64,000 nucleotides of DNA from Sesamum alatum (GCA_034509735.1 JACGWO010000004.1:24099395-24163394); one strand, 5' to 3'. Counted from the stretch's first letter, positions 1 to 11,688 are shown. Notes: a model not told the origin generated them from the letters alone. A program made the numbers and translations.

Positions 1-300
1 CGCTACGGACAAAGTTCGTAGTAAATACCCTTTTGCTACGAAAAATTCACTATTGTTACGAAATCATTCTCATAGCAAATATAGTAGCAAAAATAACCAT
101 CTTTTGCTACGTTTGTCAAGTCGTAGCCATTACTTGGTGTTTGCTACAAAAAAGTGGCTTTGGTTACAACGATGACTTCGTAATGAAAAAATCAACAAAA
201 ATTATTATCTTTCGATATGGAGCTCTAGTAGTAACAATAACATCTTGCAGTAACTTTTACTACAACCATTATGCTGTAGCAAAAAAAACTAAAATTTAAT
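1..300. repeat. Interspersed short-motif array (transposon subterminal type)
   Basis: The motif GCTACGA and its complement TCGTAGC, with close variants, recur on both strands about every 20-30 bases. This pattern is typical of the subterminal region of CACTA or hAT elements. The array runs off the left edge and fades near 290. No clean terminal inverted repeat is visible, so the family is not assigned. No coding region is supported here. Confidence 0.45.
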
Positions 301-1254
301 AATGCCTTTTTTACAAAATTTATTCTGATGCTATTTACAAATTTATTATTTTTGTTTTTTATAATTTTATTTATCTTAATAATTGAAAGTATTATTAACT
401 TATCGACATATATAAATTACATTAGAACAAATTTTGCATATAGCTAAAATTTTCATATAATTAATTAAAGAAGTATCATAAGATAACTTGCACATGATAT
501 ACAACTAATATTTGTACCAACATTGAATAACATAATTAGTCAACCTGCATATATGTCACTTGCACATATTACAAATCTAATAAGTTGACAAAAAGTACAA
601 TCTCCTAATTCCAACATGTACAAATTACACTACCATTAGCCAATCAAAAAAGTAAAGTTGCACATATAGTAGAACCCATTTCCCAACATACATGTATTTG
701 ACAAAAATATAGCTTCTCCGCTTGTTCAAATCTCCATGATCTGAAATATTATAACCATAAAATCGAATAAATAAAAGTAAAAAGAAAAATATACAAAGTT
801 GAAGGGTGAAAGGAAAGAGACACATAAGGAACTTCTTACGTTTACGAACTCTCAAAAGACACATTGATTAACAACTTCTACAATGATAGTAACATCTTTA
901 CAAGGTCGTTGTAACTTCTCATCAAGAATGTGGGTTTTCCCAAAGATGAGGTAAATCCTATTATTAGGTAGTCACATTTTTACTAGGTAGTACTCTCTTT
1001 ATACAAGATGAAAATTCATGTTTCCTTTAAGTAAAGCCCAACATGAACTAATTTCCTATGAATTTTATATCAAAATCACCCTCTCTTTTAAACTAGGGCT
1101 AGGACATCACTAACCCCCAGTCAATACATTAGAGGCGAAAATGCGAAAATGTTAACTCTCTATCGCTACTTTTAAGTGCCATATTTCAAACTTATACAAA
1201 AGTCAAAACTTTCACTTTTATAAGTCTCATAAAAAGCTGCATACCCAATTAAAA
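301..1254. other. AT-rich non-coding stretch
   Basis: Low-complexity AT-rich DNA with scattered stops in all frames. I see no gene, RNA or clear element. Confidence 0.5.
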
Positions 1255-1262
1255 AAAATATT

Positions 1263-1812
1263 AGCCATCATTGCCATTTTCTAGCCAGGAAACGCCTCAC
1301 ATTTAAGCAGCACCAGTGGTGCTGGCCTATAGAATTTTTGCACCAAGTTATACAAAGATGCACAACACTACCCTTGTGTTTGGTTTCATTTTTGGAATGG
1401 TTTGTTTTGTTTTGTGGAGATAAAGAGAGAAAAATAAAGATAAATAAGTGTATGTTAGAGATATGGTGTATGTTTGAATTTGTTTTTAGAGGTAATTTTA
1501 AATAGTGAAAAAATATATATTGTATGTATTGTGTTGTATATTTGGAGACAAAAGATACTGTTCATTGTCAAATCATGTCTCTTTTATATATTTTTATATA
1601 TGTATATATGTATATAGTAATATTTGAATTTTTTTTATGTATTGTGTTTTATATTGGAAGACAAAAAATATTGTTCATTTGAATAATGCTATGTTTGATT
1701 TTGTTTTCTCACCGTCTCATAAACGGCTGGAAAATAAAACCAAACAGAGCATACGATTCCATCATTTTTCAGCACCAAACACACTAAAAAGATCAAGAAA
1801 AACTCACCAATA
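1263..1812. repeat. Diverged duplicate, copy 1 (interrupted by a MITE)
   Basis: Segments 1263-1372 and 1740-1812 align collinearly with 2370-2470 and 2470-2538. Shared landmarks are TTGCCATTTT followed by TAGCCAGG/GAGCCAGG, a tract around CAAAGATG, and ACACTAAAAAGATCAAGAAA followed by ACTCACCAATA. Copy 1 carries about 370 extra bases in the middle, which have MITE-like ends. The ACTCACCAATA block matches the splice donor of a proposed minus-strand exon in copy 2, so this may be a decayed duplicate of the end of that gene. Confidence 0.55.
1371..1739. mobile_element. hAT-like MITE inserted in duplicate copy 1
   Basis: The ends read GTGTTTGGTTTCATTTT on the left and AAAATAAAACCAAACAGAGC on the right, forming imperfect inverted repeats. 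The interior is AT-rich and non-coding. The homologous copy at 2370-2538 lacks this block, which supports an insertion. The exact boundaries and target duplication are not resolved. Confidence 0.5.
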
Positions 1813-2369
1813 CTTTTACACTCGTACTTTAAATAATGCAAGTATATCATAGTTTTGCTCTAATAAGTTTTTTCTTTTCAATCGCACCACAAATAATTTC
1901 AATTAAGAAATTCAACAATTATCATCATGTCGGTTGAACTACAATCAAAACTAAAACATTTATCACTTGGTAGCATGTTGGCTTTGTTCTCTATGTGCGC
2001 ATATATTAAATAATACACAACTTTTAAATGATTTTCCTAAAAAATAAAAAATATAAATTGCATATGTACGGAGTAGATTTTACCTTTGGGGATTCTAATT
2101 ATATGGCTTATTATACAAGTCATTATCTTATGAAGGTCAAGTAATAATCTTCTTACATCTGTGCTAGATTAGAGCAACATTAAGAGGGTGTTGACTGAGT
2201 TTATAAGCTATTAAATAAAATGTTACAAAATATTTGATAAGATGTTTAGAGAATGACCTTATAATTCCAAAAAACTGGACCTTATAATTTCAAGATTGAA
2301 AAGAAAATAACTGAACCTGGAAGCACTCTTAGATGGAAAAATCACCATTATGTTCATGGAAGGGATCCG

Positions 2370-2538
2370 TCGAAACCAGCCTTGCCATTTTCGAGCCAGG
2401 GACCGTCTCACACCTGTGCACCACCACGTTGCTAGCTTCATAGAACAAGTTATCCAAAGATGTGCAGTTGTAGTACTACTAATTCAATCATTTGCAGAAA
2501 CAAACACACTAAAAAGATCAAGAAACACTCACCAATAT
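2370..2538. repeat. Diverged duplicate, copy 2 (uninterrupted)
   Basis: Homologous to 1263-1372 plus 1740-1812, without the intervening MITE. It overlaps the donor end of the last well-supported exon of the putative minus-strand gene (donor at 2533/2532). Downstream in the minus direction it has an open frame ending near 2259, which could be a further terminal exon if an acceptor near 2484 is used. Confidence 0.5.
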
Positions 2539-5500
2539 GACCTGAATAGCTGTATGATCCGGTTTTTGTAGTAAAGCATATTACTGGAAAGAGAAAGAAA
2601 TTCTCATCCTCAAAGAAATAGAATGATTAGTTACAACAATACGACTTCTCTCATGAGTTTATAATATCAATTCCAATTTTCAATAGAAATAAAGCAATTT
2701 CAAGCACTAACATTGGGGTAAAAGTGAAAATACATTTAAGTTATTGAAAACAAATATAAGTAACAAATTTGTGGAAGACTAGTAACGTTTTCATGGAATG
2801 TCCACTAACCATGCGTTCCCTTTCTGTTTTGCCCTTCTTTCTTGCAACTGTTGTCCTGTAGATGGGCTTTATACACTAGAAAGAAAATCAATATTAGCTA
2901 CATTTTTAACGATCATGGCTAAAGACCGTGGTAAATAATTATTATTAACTACGGTTAAATAAAAACCGATGCAAAAACTAGCTTTTCCACCATTAAAAAC
3001 TTATTTGCCTCGACTTTTAATCGTGGTAAAAACATACGCCATGGTTTTTAGCCTTGATAAATATTTTAGCCACCCTCGCAAAAACCACGGCTGACAACCG
3101 TTGCGTGGCCGTGGTCAGTAACTATTCGCTACGATTATTTAGTATTAACCATGGTTAAATGTCATTTTTTTGTAGTGATACCTGCCTGTCCATCTGTGTT
3201 AAATGTCATATTTAGTATTAACCATGATTAAATGTCATTTTTTTGTAGTGATACCTGCCTGTCCATCTGTGTCTGATCCACAGATCCAAAAAGCAAAGCA
3301 TCAATGACAATAGTCCTGCTGTATTGGTTATTGATTACAAAGGAGAAGCGTGTCTTCTTCTATTGCAAGAACATTGGAAAAGAAAAAAAAAAGGTTGAAA
3401 CAGTTCTAGAAAACGAAGCATGATGGAATGCAGACAACATTAAAAAAGTATACTGAAAAACAGGAAAAATCTAACCTTGTAACTCCTCTATACTGACAGA
3501 TCCTTTGCCCAAACGTGCCAATAGATCTGCTATGAACAAGTTAGCGTTTTCACCTTCAACCCCATAGTAAATTCCTGGATAGTTAAAAATAGACGAAAAG
3601 CTCACTGGAACTGCATTAGAAATAGCATTGAGCAAGGCTGAGTTTGATGGTGGTCTGCTGAAGCGGAGAGAAACTCAATAATTAACTTATTGAAATCAGA
3701 GTCAAATAATCTAGGAGAAACAAGAATAATAAAAAAGAGGGGGAAAATGTTGAAATAAATTGATATGCTCACCAAATATGTGGATGCAACTTGTAAGAGA
3801 AAGGATTAAAGAGAATCAACTCATGGAGCATCCATATCCTTCAAGAGTAAACAGAGAATCATGTGGTCGTAAAGAATATTTCTTTTTAGATAGGTTAATA
3901 ATGAACTTATAGTACACAATTATTAGCTCAAGAATAAAATATTAACAAACCATCGGGAAAATTGCATTTTACGTCCCATAACTTACCTTGTGTGCGATTT
4001 TGGTCCCATTAATTTTTGACGTATCAATTTTAGTCCCATAAGTTCAAAAATGTTGCAACTTTGTCAATGGGACTAAAATTGCAACGTTTGTGGACTTGTG
4101 GGACTAAAAATTGCTACGTCAAAAATTGATGGGACCAAAATCAAAAATGGTGTAAGTTATGGGACGTAAAATGCAAATGTAAGTTATGGGACTAAAATGC
4201 AATTTTCCTACAAACCATCACTACGTAATGTTTTGAAAATAGAGTTTACGAGATGCATAGTGGCAGTAAACTTGGAAAAAAGGATAAACCAAATTTTTGT
4301 CGAAGTAAAATCTATGAAACACATTTTGGTATTTGGAATTTTAATAAGACTAGAAAGAATGACGTGCGATATACGTGTATAAATATATTTTTAGAAGTAA
4401 TTATATTATTTATGTTAAGTTCATGATATTATTCATATTTTTTCCAATTGAAACATTAGTATTATACAATTATTTTCAAACAAATTGATAATAATTATTT
4501 AAATTGATAAGGAAACTATTTAATTCTATTATTTGTAATTCAGTATCTAAATTTAATTGGTACTATTGAATAAAAAGGTATTCCCCAAAATTAAAAATTT
4601 GTATTTCGTATATTCACTAATGATTATTTCATTATTATGTACCAAACCAATTAATATGAATATATAAAATAATGATATTTAAAAAATTAATATTAAAATA
4701 AAAATAATTAGTCAAATCTCCTTATCTTGGATAGAAGAAATTCCAATTTAATAAAATAAATTGATCAATTTTATGTGTAGGTTTTATTATGCCTATTTTC
4801 TGTTTTTTAATTTTATTTTATCTTTTATTACATTTTGTATGTGTGTGTTGTATGTTTTCTTGTACTACTATATTTGAATGTCATTTATTTTTAATTTATT
4901 GGTACTATTACAAACTGATATTTATTGACTATTGTTACAAAACTATAATCAAATTGGACCATCGTACCAATATTTGTATTGTAAGATCCTATAATATATG
5001 TTAATCATATTTCAGTATCAACTTTTTTTTATATATTGTCAAAGTATTATTTATATACTTTATTAGCTTCTAATTTTGAAATATTATTGTATAAAATTTT
5101 ATATTTCACCTTTATAAACGAAACGATAAATGTAAAAGTAAAACATTCAGAATTATCTAATAGTAAAAAAATCAAGTGCTAAGAGATTCACTCAATAGTT
5201 GAATTTTCATAAGCAATTTCAATTTAATAATATTCTATTCATATATCGATTTTTATTCTCTTTAGTACTCATGCTTTTTAAACTTTTAAGTTATTTATAT
5301 ATTACTGGAAAATATATTAATCTCATTGGCTTATTTATTTATCATCTTTTCTTTTAATTTCAACATAATCATTTACTTAGTTTTTATTTATTATTTTATT
5401 GTACTAAGTTTATTCTCCAAATTAAATAATTTTATTAATATGAAAATGTAATTGTACTAATGTGTTAGTGTATAGTTATTTTAAAATTTTATACTTTTAA

Positions 5501-7715
5501 TTGTTATTGTGTTAATGTTTACTCACCATTTTTTTCTTATTTTCATAAGGGGAAATAGCATTTTTCAGTCTGTAACTTAGGTACTTTTCATTTTAATTTG
5601 GTCCATTGATTTTGGAATTATCACTTTCGGTCCGTAAAGATTAAAAAGTAGCTTTTTTTGCTCCATAACACTTTTCCGTCTGGATATTCAAAAGAAAATG
5701 CCACGTGGGCGTTAAGTGTATAATAATACAAGTGGACCAAATGTTATAACTTTTATGCACCCTTTAAAGTATAAAATAGTTATATATGTCTCGTTAGGAC
5801 CTACAATTATGTTAGTTCATTTACTACTCAATAAGATAAGATTTTAAATTAAATTATTTAATATATTACTATTTATACTCTTCTTAAATGTCAATGTCTT
5901 GGGGGTGCATGGGGAGGGGGATATGGTGTTTTTAGCCTATTAATATGGAAATAAAATCAATAAGTTAGCTCTTTTTTAAATTTTCAATAGCACTTCTAAT
6001 TTTATCGGATTGATAATTTTATTTATAATTAAATTTTGATACTTATTCGTTATTCTATTTTATAAGAAATTCCATTTTAATAAAATTGATCAATTTTTAT
6101 TCGTAGGTTTTATTGTGTCTCTTTGCTATTTTTTGATTTTGTTATATTATGTTTGTGTATGTAGTATGTTTTTTTTTACTATATTTTGAATGTCGTTGAT
6201 TTTTAATTTATTGACACTAAATGATTACAAACTAATTATTTATTGACTATTATATTGTAAAAATATAATTTAATTGGACAATATTACCAATATTTTGCAT
6301 TGTGAGATCCTAATGTTAATTATATTTCATTATCAACTTTTAAATATTGTCAAAGTATTATTTACATGCTTATCACCTTCTAAATTTTGAAATATTATTG
6401 TATAAAATTTTGTTTTTTTGCCTTTATATTGTAATTTTTAATTCTATATATTTTTAGTTTAAATTCTAATCTTATTTTCATATGCACCAATTGGTATAAT
6501 CCATTTCTTATTCAATATATTATGTTGCAACTTAATTTTTTTATGTCACATGTGTTGTTGTAATACTTTTATTCTATTAGTTAATATAAAAAAATCAATA
6601 GATGTAAAAGTAAAGCATTCAGGATTATCTAATACTAAAAAAATCAAGTACTAAGAGATTCACTGAATAGTTGAATTTTCACAAGCAATTTCAATTTAAT
6701 AATACCATATCCATATATTAATTTTAATTTGTAATTACATTTTGATATTTATTCGGTATTATATATATAAATATTTAAGTTTAGATTAGTATTTTATGTA
6801 TTATTCATGTGTAGTTTATTTTAAATTTTAATGTGTCATGGTAGATTAAAACTTTTTTAATATAATTAAGATTTCTTAGCAAAGTAATTGTGTTGAAATA
6901 TTATTTGGCATATTAATTTTTTTTAGTTGAATATGTTATTCATTCTCTAAGTAGTTTAGAGCAATTAAGACTCTTAAATATTTTTCTTATAGAATTTTAT
7001 TTTTTCCACAACTAATTTTATAATATAATTTTTTGTGAATGTTATTAAAATTTAATGCGTGACATGTATGTGTAATTAGGCTCATTCATGATTCACGATT
7101 AGAGAAACAGGTTATTAAAATTCTGTATAATTGAATTCATTTATGATTCACGATTTGGGTTTTTTATCATATATTTATATGGAGGAGGTTTAGAATATTT
7201 AGAATTCTAAATTTTTAAAAATTCCAGAATCTGTAATATAATAATTAATAATATTTAAATGAGGATGTATTTATCTTTTCACAATGAAAAACAAACAACT
7301 TGAGAATTCACACATTTATATAGAGCATAGATACACAAATTATGCTGATATGAAACTTCAAGAGAGGTGAACTATTTAGCTTATACATAAAATCAATGTA
7401 AAACTCATTATATTTTGTGCAGATTCAATATTCAAACTCTCACGCATAGAATATACACTATAACATTAGAATTTTAAAATTTTAGGTTTCTGTAGTAAAA
7501 TCCTTTTTTTTTCTTTTTTTCTTTTTACCATTAAACTGATCTCTAATCTCACAAAAGTCATTATCAAACAAAGTTAAAGATAACTATTGAAACTGAATAT
7601 AAATACAAGAACTGAAATAATCACAATCACATACCTTAAGACTGACATTTTTATTTGAAGTTCTGTTAGGAGAATCAAGCTGTAGAATCTTCTAGCAAAC
7701 AACAGGAAAATGTAC
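2533..7715 (-). CDS. Putative multi-exon gene of unknown function, large repeat-filled intron
   Basis: Five minus-strand exons have good splice sites and matching phases: 7715-7635, 3838-3773, 3657-3476, 2855-2810 and 2583-2533. Donors read AAG|GTAT, TTG|GTGAGC, AAG|GTTAG, ATG|GTTAG and TTG|GTGAGT; acceptors end TGCAG, TGAAG, TTCAG, TACAG and TCCAG. Joined in phase they stay open across all four junctions. A possible start is the ATG in the first listed exon, giving a protein that opens MSVLRIW. Recognisable segments include FNPFSYKLHPHI, YYGVEGENANLFIADLLARL and QERRAKQKGNA. I do not recognise the family. The first intron is about 3.8 kb and holds a Mutator MITE and a direct duplication. A CT-rich leader-like stretch at 7895-8113 (-) may be the first exon. 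The terminal exon is unclear, with candidate acceptors near 2484 and 2506. It could be a real gene or a truncated remnant. Confidence 0.45.
2890..3178. mobile_element. CACTA-like terminal fragment
   Basis: The motif CCATGG(C/T)TAA and variants such as CGTGGTAAA repeat on both strands, and the block ends in ATTTTTTTGTAGTG, the classic right end of a CACTA element. No matching left end is seen, so it looks truncated. A similar CATGGCTAA-rich stretch occurs at 63580-63690. Confidence 0.45.
3138..3272. repeat. Tandem duplication of the CACTA end, period 73
   Basis: The block TTTAGTATTAACCATG through CATCTGTGT occurs twice, at 3138 and 3211, almost identical. Each copy contains the GTAGTG end, so the duplication spans the element end and its flank. 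Confidence 0.8.
3955..4209. mobile_element. Palindromic Mutator-type MITE with target duplication
   Basis: A 255-bp element with no coding capacity folds on itself: the left arm begins GGGAAAATTGCATTTTACGT and the right arm ends with its near complement. ACAAACCATC lies immediately on both sides (3945-3954 and 4210-4219), a 9-10-bp duplication typical of Mutator superfamily insertion. It lies within the large intron of the putative minus-strand gene. The internal phrases GGGACTAAAAT and GGTCCCAT resemble the wording of the complete MULE's TIR. Confidence 0.8.
4735..5246. repeat. Direct duplication, copy A
   Basis: About 510 bp repeated in the same orientation at 6058-6725. Shared landmarks include GTAGGTTTTATT, TTTTTAATTTATTG, GAAATATTATTGTATAAAAT and AAATCAAGTGCTAAGAGATT/AAATCAAGTACTAAGAGATT. 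The copies differ by substitutions and indels. Non-coding. Confidence 0.7.
5546..5770. mobile_element. Truncated Mutator-type MITE end
   Basis: It starts GGGGAAATAGCATTTTTCAG and continues with text very like the left arm of the elements at 33895 and 43789 (CATAACTTAGG-type, CACTTTTGGTCC-type and CCACGTGG phrases). The right arm is missing. It sits between the two copies of the 0.5-kb direct duplication. Confidence 0.5.
6058..6725. repeat. Direct duplication, copy B
   Basis: Diverged same-orientation copy of 4735-5246, with about 150 bp of extra sequence near 6410-6590. See copy A for landmarks. Confidence 0.65.
6726..7630. other. AT-rich intronic/intergenic DNA
   Basis: No coding or element signature seen apart from short polypyrimidine tracts. 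It would be part of the large first intron of the putative minus-strand gene. Confidence 0.4.
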
Positions 7716-8125
7716 CTGCAATTCAAAAATCAAACACAAATTACACTTCAGGGCAATAAAACCCTTGGATTCGATTTGGATATTTTAAAAGAAAAGAAAA
7801 TAAGTGTAAACACTAGAAGAGAGACTTCACCCAACGATTTGGAGGGAAAAAGAGTCAAAGAGAGAAATAGAGAAATCTGGAAAAAAAATATTTACTAGCA
7901 AAACCATGAGAGCAACAACTAATTGGTAAGTTAACCTTCCACCATGACTAGAGCAACAGTTGCGGTGGAGAAGTTCACCGGCGGCGAAGAACACGTCAGA
8001 GAAACGGAAAAGATGAGCTACTGTCTGAAGGTGGCGGCGCAGATGTTCACGACGGAGGAGGAGCGTCGGATAAACTGATAAAAGAGAGAGAAAAGTTTGA
8101 GAAATGGAGAAGAATGAATCTACCA

Positions 8126-9540
8126 ACCTTCTAATCCTGTCCTGAGAGATGTGATCTAACCTTGCATGCCACAACTGAGTGTTCTCAAGATTGTCTATTT
8201 TACATTTTTTTTTGAGCAGTCATGATACAATAAGACTTTTGTTGAATATAAAGACCATTTTAAAGTTTGCTAAGTAGATGAAAAGATCCATCTTTCATCA
8301 AATAAAGACAAATTTTATTGATCAAAATTTCGAAACCACTATTGTCTAACAACGGAATGGAAATGATATTTTTGATCATGCTAGGCACATAATAACAATT
8401 CTTTAATTCTAGCCTAACATGATCACTAACTACTAGCTAACGGTTCCTACAGCTTCTGCAGCAGTAGCCTTGCCATCGCCAAGCCGTAGGACCACCTCGT
8501 CTTTACTTAGTCTTTTGCTTCTTTGCAGCACCTGCAAATCATTACAGATGTAAGCTCCACAACCGGTATCCAATACCCAAGAAGTAGAGTTAGTGACCAT
8601 ACTAACCTCAACAACAAACATACCTAGCTGGAAAGGGAATTTGGGCCAATCCCTCTTCTAATGCCCTTTCTCACGGCAATGGTCGCGTATGTCATTTGCA
8701 CTCGACTACAGCTGCGAACCAACCTACCTTTTTTCCTTGCCCTTTCCATTTTGGCAACTGGAGCGCTCTTCGCGCTTGCAGTGGCTGTGAAGGCTTTTCC
8801 TTTTCCCTTCTTCTTCCTCCAACGTCTGGCTTCTTACCTTTCGCCTTAGAAGTTGAAGCCTCTCCTATCAATACCGATGGCGCAGACTTTTTGGTCGTAG
8901 CCTCGTAATGGACCAACATACTTATCAACTTCTATATGCCCTTCTCTGCATTCATGTTGAATTTAATAATGAATGGGTCGAAGGAGGGAGGGAGAGACTG
9001 TACGATCACATCAATGTACGTCTCGTTATTGAGCCCTGCCTTGAGGTCCTCGAGTTTTTCCATAAGGGTAAGCTTCTTAACCCCATGCTCATGTACAGAA
9101 GATCCTTCTGTCATCTTAGTTCCAAAAAATGCCTTCGTAGCGACATACTTAGTATGTCAGTCCAGGATCACATAGCAATCCTTAGTTACGAGCCATTATA
9201 GAGGGAACATCGTCCAGCTTCTCATACTACTTTTGGATCTCATTTATCATTGAGGCAAGTATGATGCCGCGGACTTTGCGATGTCCTCTAGCCATCTCAC
9301 GAATGTCATACGTTCTTCAGGCGAGGATCCACCCAGAAAAGCTTGTGGAAGCGGCTTGTCCATGACATAGCCTTGATTTTCATAATTGAGGACTATCCTC
9401 AGATTACACAACCAGTAGTTATAATTGGTTTCATTGAATTTGTTTGTCTCAAGTACACATGATAAAGGATTCTTAGATATATTTAAATCTACATTTAAAA
9501 ATAAACCATATAACAAGTTAAAGACTACGACTTCAGTCAT
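8126..9540 (-). pseudogene. Decayed Ty1/copia gag-protease-pre-integrase fragment
   Basis: Read on the minus strand, the order is: gag N-terminus (9540-9247, with NETNYNYWLCNLRIVL), gag middle (9114-8932, VIVQSLPPSFDPF), a basic linker (8928-8692), a protease region (8621-8433, with WVLDTGCGAYIC matching the copia WxxDTGA active site), and a gag-pre-integrase start (8174-8126, MWHARLDHISQDR). These lie in different frames separated by stops, so the polyprotein is broken. Integrase, reverse transcriptase and LTRs are absent. The fragment ends abruptly beside the leader-like sequence of the putative minus-strand gene. Confidence 0.8.
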
Positions 9541-9579
9541 TAACCCTCCAATAAGTCGATCATCTATATGACTAGGTCA

Positions 9580-9680
9580 GTCATTAGTGATATCTTGATA
9601 CTTGAGTTGGGAACTATAGCTACATAATTACATAGCTATTAAATTTTCAGTGAATTTATATTTTAAGTTTGTAATAACTA
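9580..9680. repeat. Repeat copy matching both flanks of the copia element (unoccupied site)
   Basis: About 100 bp here, with AGTGATATCTTGA and TAGCTATTA followed by TTTAAGTTTTGTAATAA-like text, aligns with the left flank (36700-36754) plus right flank (42160-42232) of the copia element at 36755-42159. It therefore represents a related site without the insertion. Confidence 0.5.
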
Positions 9681-9783
9681 TAATTATGTCATTTTCATTG
9701 TTCATAAATGCTATAGTGGAATATTAGATACCAAATTTTAATGAAGTATTTAAACTCTGGATTTTTATGTAATACATTGGTAA

Positions 9784-9950
9784 GATAGAGAGATATTATA
9801 TTTCCTCCCCATTCTCCTTACAAATTTTTATTTAACCCCATAAGTTTCTGTTGTTCTTAATAGTCAAAGATAGAGAGATATTGTATTTCTCCCCATTCTC
9901 TTTACAAATTTCTATTTAACCCCATAAGTTTATGTTGTTCCTAATAGTCA
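9784..9950. repeat. Tandem repeat, two units, period 85
   Basis: GATAGAGAGATATT begins each unit (9784 and 9869) and each ends near CTTAATAGTCA/CCTAATAGTCA. The units are nearly identical. Non-coding. Confidence 0.85.
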
Positions 9951-10590
9951 GGCACCTTCTAGGATTTATCTAAACAAATAAATTTCTAATTATACACCAA
10001 ACGTTTATAACTCCACACACCAAATTTCCATGTTCTTATAGTAATAAATAATAATTAGGTATGAGGTTTTTAGGATGCTACAGTAACAATAATATTAAAC
10101 TTTACACATTTATAGATGGAAAATTTATAAGTTGTATAAGTTACAAATTTATTCTGTTGATATCGTTCGTGAAGTAATAATAAGATGAAACTTTGGATAT
10201 ATGTATACATAGAGGAGTTAAAGAATTAGCATTTTTCATAAATGTATTGTTAAGCTTAATGATTGGGAGGTACTAATTTAATTTACATTCTAACCTTTGA
10301 AAAATAATATTATAATTAAGAAGAATTCAATCAAATCCAAATATTTTTTTACAAAAAAAAAAACACAAAATGAACTTTCTCAAATAATTCATACTTTTAT
10401 ATATCGAATAAATGATAGTAATGGGACTATTCAAATCCCTCATAATTTTGAAACTGCTTACTTCTTAATATTTGGCGTAGGATTCTCGAACAGAAATAAC
10501 TGAAAAGTGGTTGTCTCTCCATGTTTGTAGGTGCAAAAGTGGCATTCCAAAATAACATTGAGAAATCTCCGGTAAACAGTGGACTCATTG
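9951..10590. other. AT-rich upstream region of the esterase gene
   Basis: No gene seen. It probably holds the esterase promoter at its right end. Confidence 0.4.
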
Positions 10591-10592
10591 AT

Positions 10593-10602
10593 CTATATAT
10601 AT
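10593..10602 (+). promoter_or_regulatory. Probable TATA box of the esterase gene
   Basis: CTATATATAT lies about 65 bp before the esterase ATG at 10664, a plausible distance allowing for a short 5' leader. Confidence 0.5.
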
Positions 10603-10663
10603 CCAATGCTAAATGATAATTAATAGCCTCCATTAATTTCCTGCACTTTGCCATAGGGAAGCC

Positions 10664-11688
10664 ATGTCTTCCCTTATTTGGTTAGTGCTTTTGTCTTGCT
10701 CTACTTTGGTAATCAGCACCAAAAATGCATCTGATGCTAATGCATCACAAGACAAAAGCATATTCATACTAGCCGGACAGAGCAATATGGCAGGCCGAGG
10801 AGGAATCAAGAGAGGCATATGGGATAGATATGTCCCTCCTGAATGCGAATCAAGTCAAAAAGTCCTCCGGTTCAATGCCAAGCATAAATGGGAAGAGGCC
10901 CGGCCGCCTCTCCACCGTGACATAGATTACCTGAAAGTTTGTGGGGTAGGACCTGGGCTGGCATTCGCCAATTCAGTTCTCAAGAAGAACTTAAGCATTG
11001 GGGACATTGGCTTGGTCCCTTGCGCCATTGGAGGAACACAGATAAGTGAGTGGCGGCGTGGCGGCGCACTCTACGAACAACTCTTGTCGCGGGCTCACGC
11101 AGCCTTGCAGAGTGGAGGAATAATTCGGGCTATTCTATGGTACCAAGGTGAGAGTGACACACGGTGTCAAGAGGATGCTGAATTATACAAGACGAGATTG
11201 GAAAAGTTTTTTACCAACATTCGATCTGATTTGAAGTTGCCTGAGCTTCCAATAATCCAGGTATGATGACAACTTGCAAAAGATATGATCATTTATACTT
11301 TGCAGAATTAATTTTTTCTTTCAAATTATATTGTATTTAATAAATATACGCCAAATTTGTAAAAAATACATTATCTATTCATTTAAAAAATAAGTTATGC
11401 AAATAGCTTTAAATGCAACAGTGAATGCAATACAAGTTTACAATAAAAAAAATATCATTTGGTTGTTTATGGGATTGTTTTTTTCTTGTACAGGTGGCAT
11501 TGGCATCAGCAGAAGGGCCTTATATAGATGAAGTAAGAAAAGCTCAGTTGGAAATTGACCTTCCAAATGTGAAATGTGTTGATGCAAAGGGAATGAAGAT
11601 CGGTCACGACGGATTGCATCTTAGCACAGAAGGCGAAGTCCAGGTTGGACAGATGATGGCTGATGCCTATGCGCAGTTTTTCGCTTAA
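10664..11688 (+). CDS. Probable carbohydrate esterase, SASA/DUF303 family (At4g34215-like)
   Basis: Two exons, 10664-11260 and 11494-11688, joined at CAG|GTATGA and TACAG|GTGGCA with no phase shift, give a 263-residue protein, close to the family's usual 260. A hydrophobic N-terminus (about residues 1-18) suggests secretion. The SGNH-type active site is complete: nucleophile Ser40 in GQSNM, the WYQGESD block at 159-165, and the Asp238/His241 pair in GHDGLHL. The GGTQISEW block at 123-130 is also typical. Family members are thought to remove acetyl groups from sugars or small glycosides; the substrate is not shown by the sequence. It is the only clearly intact host gene here. No frameshift or stop interrupts it. 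Confidence 0.92.
11261..11493 (+). other. Intron of the esterase gene
   Basis: 233-bp AT-rich GT-AG intron with a pyrimidine-rich acceptor tract ending TTTTTTTCTTGTACAG. Confidence 0.85.

Noticed and set aside
4789..5004. Possible small membrane protein
   Set aside because: AT-rich chance frame inside a non-coding duplication; the duplicate copy does not preserve it.
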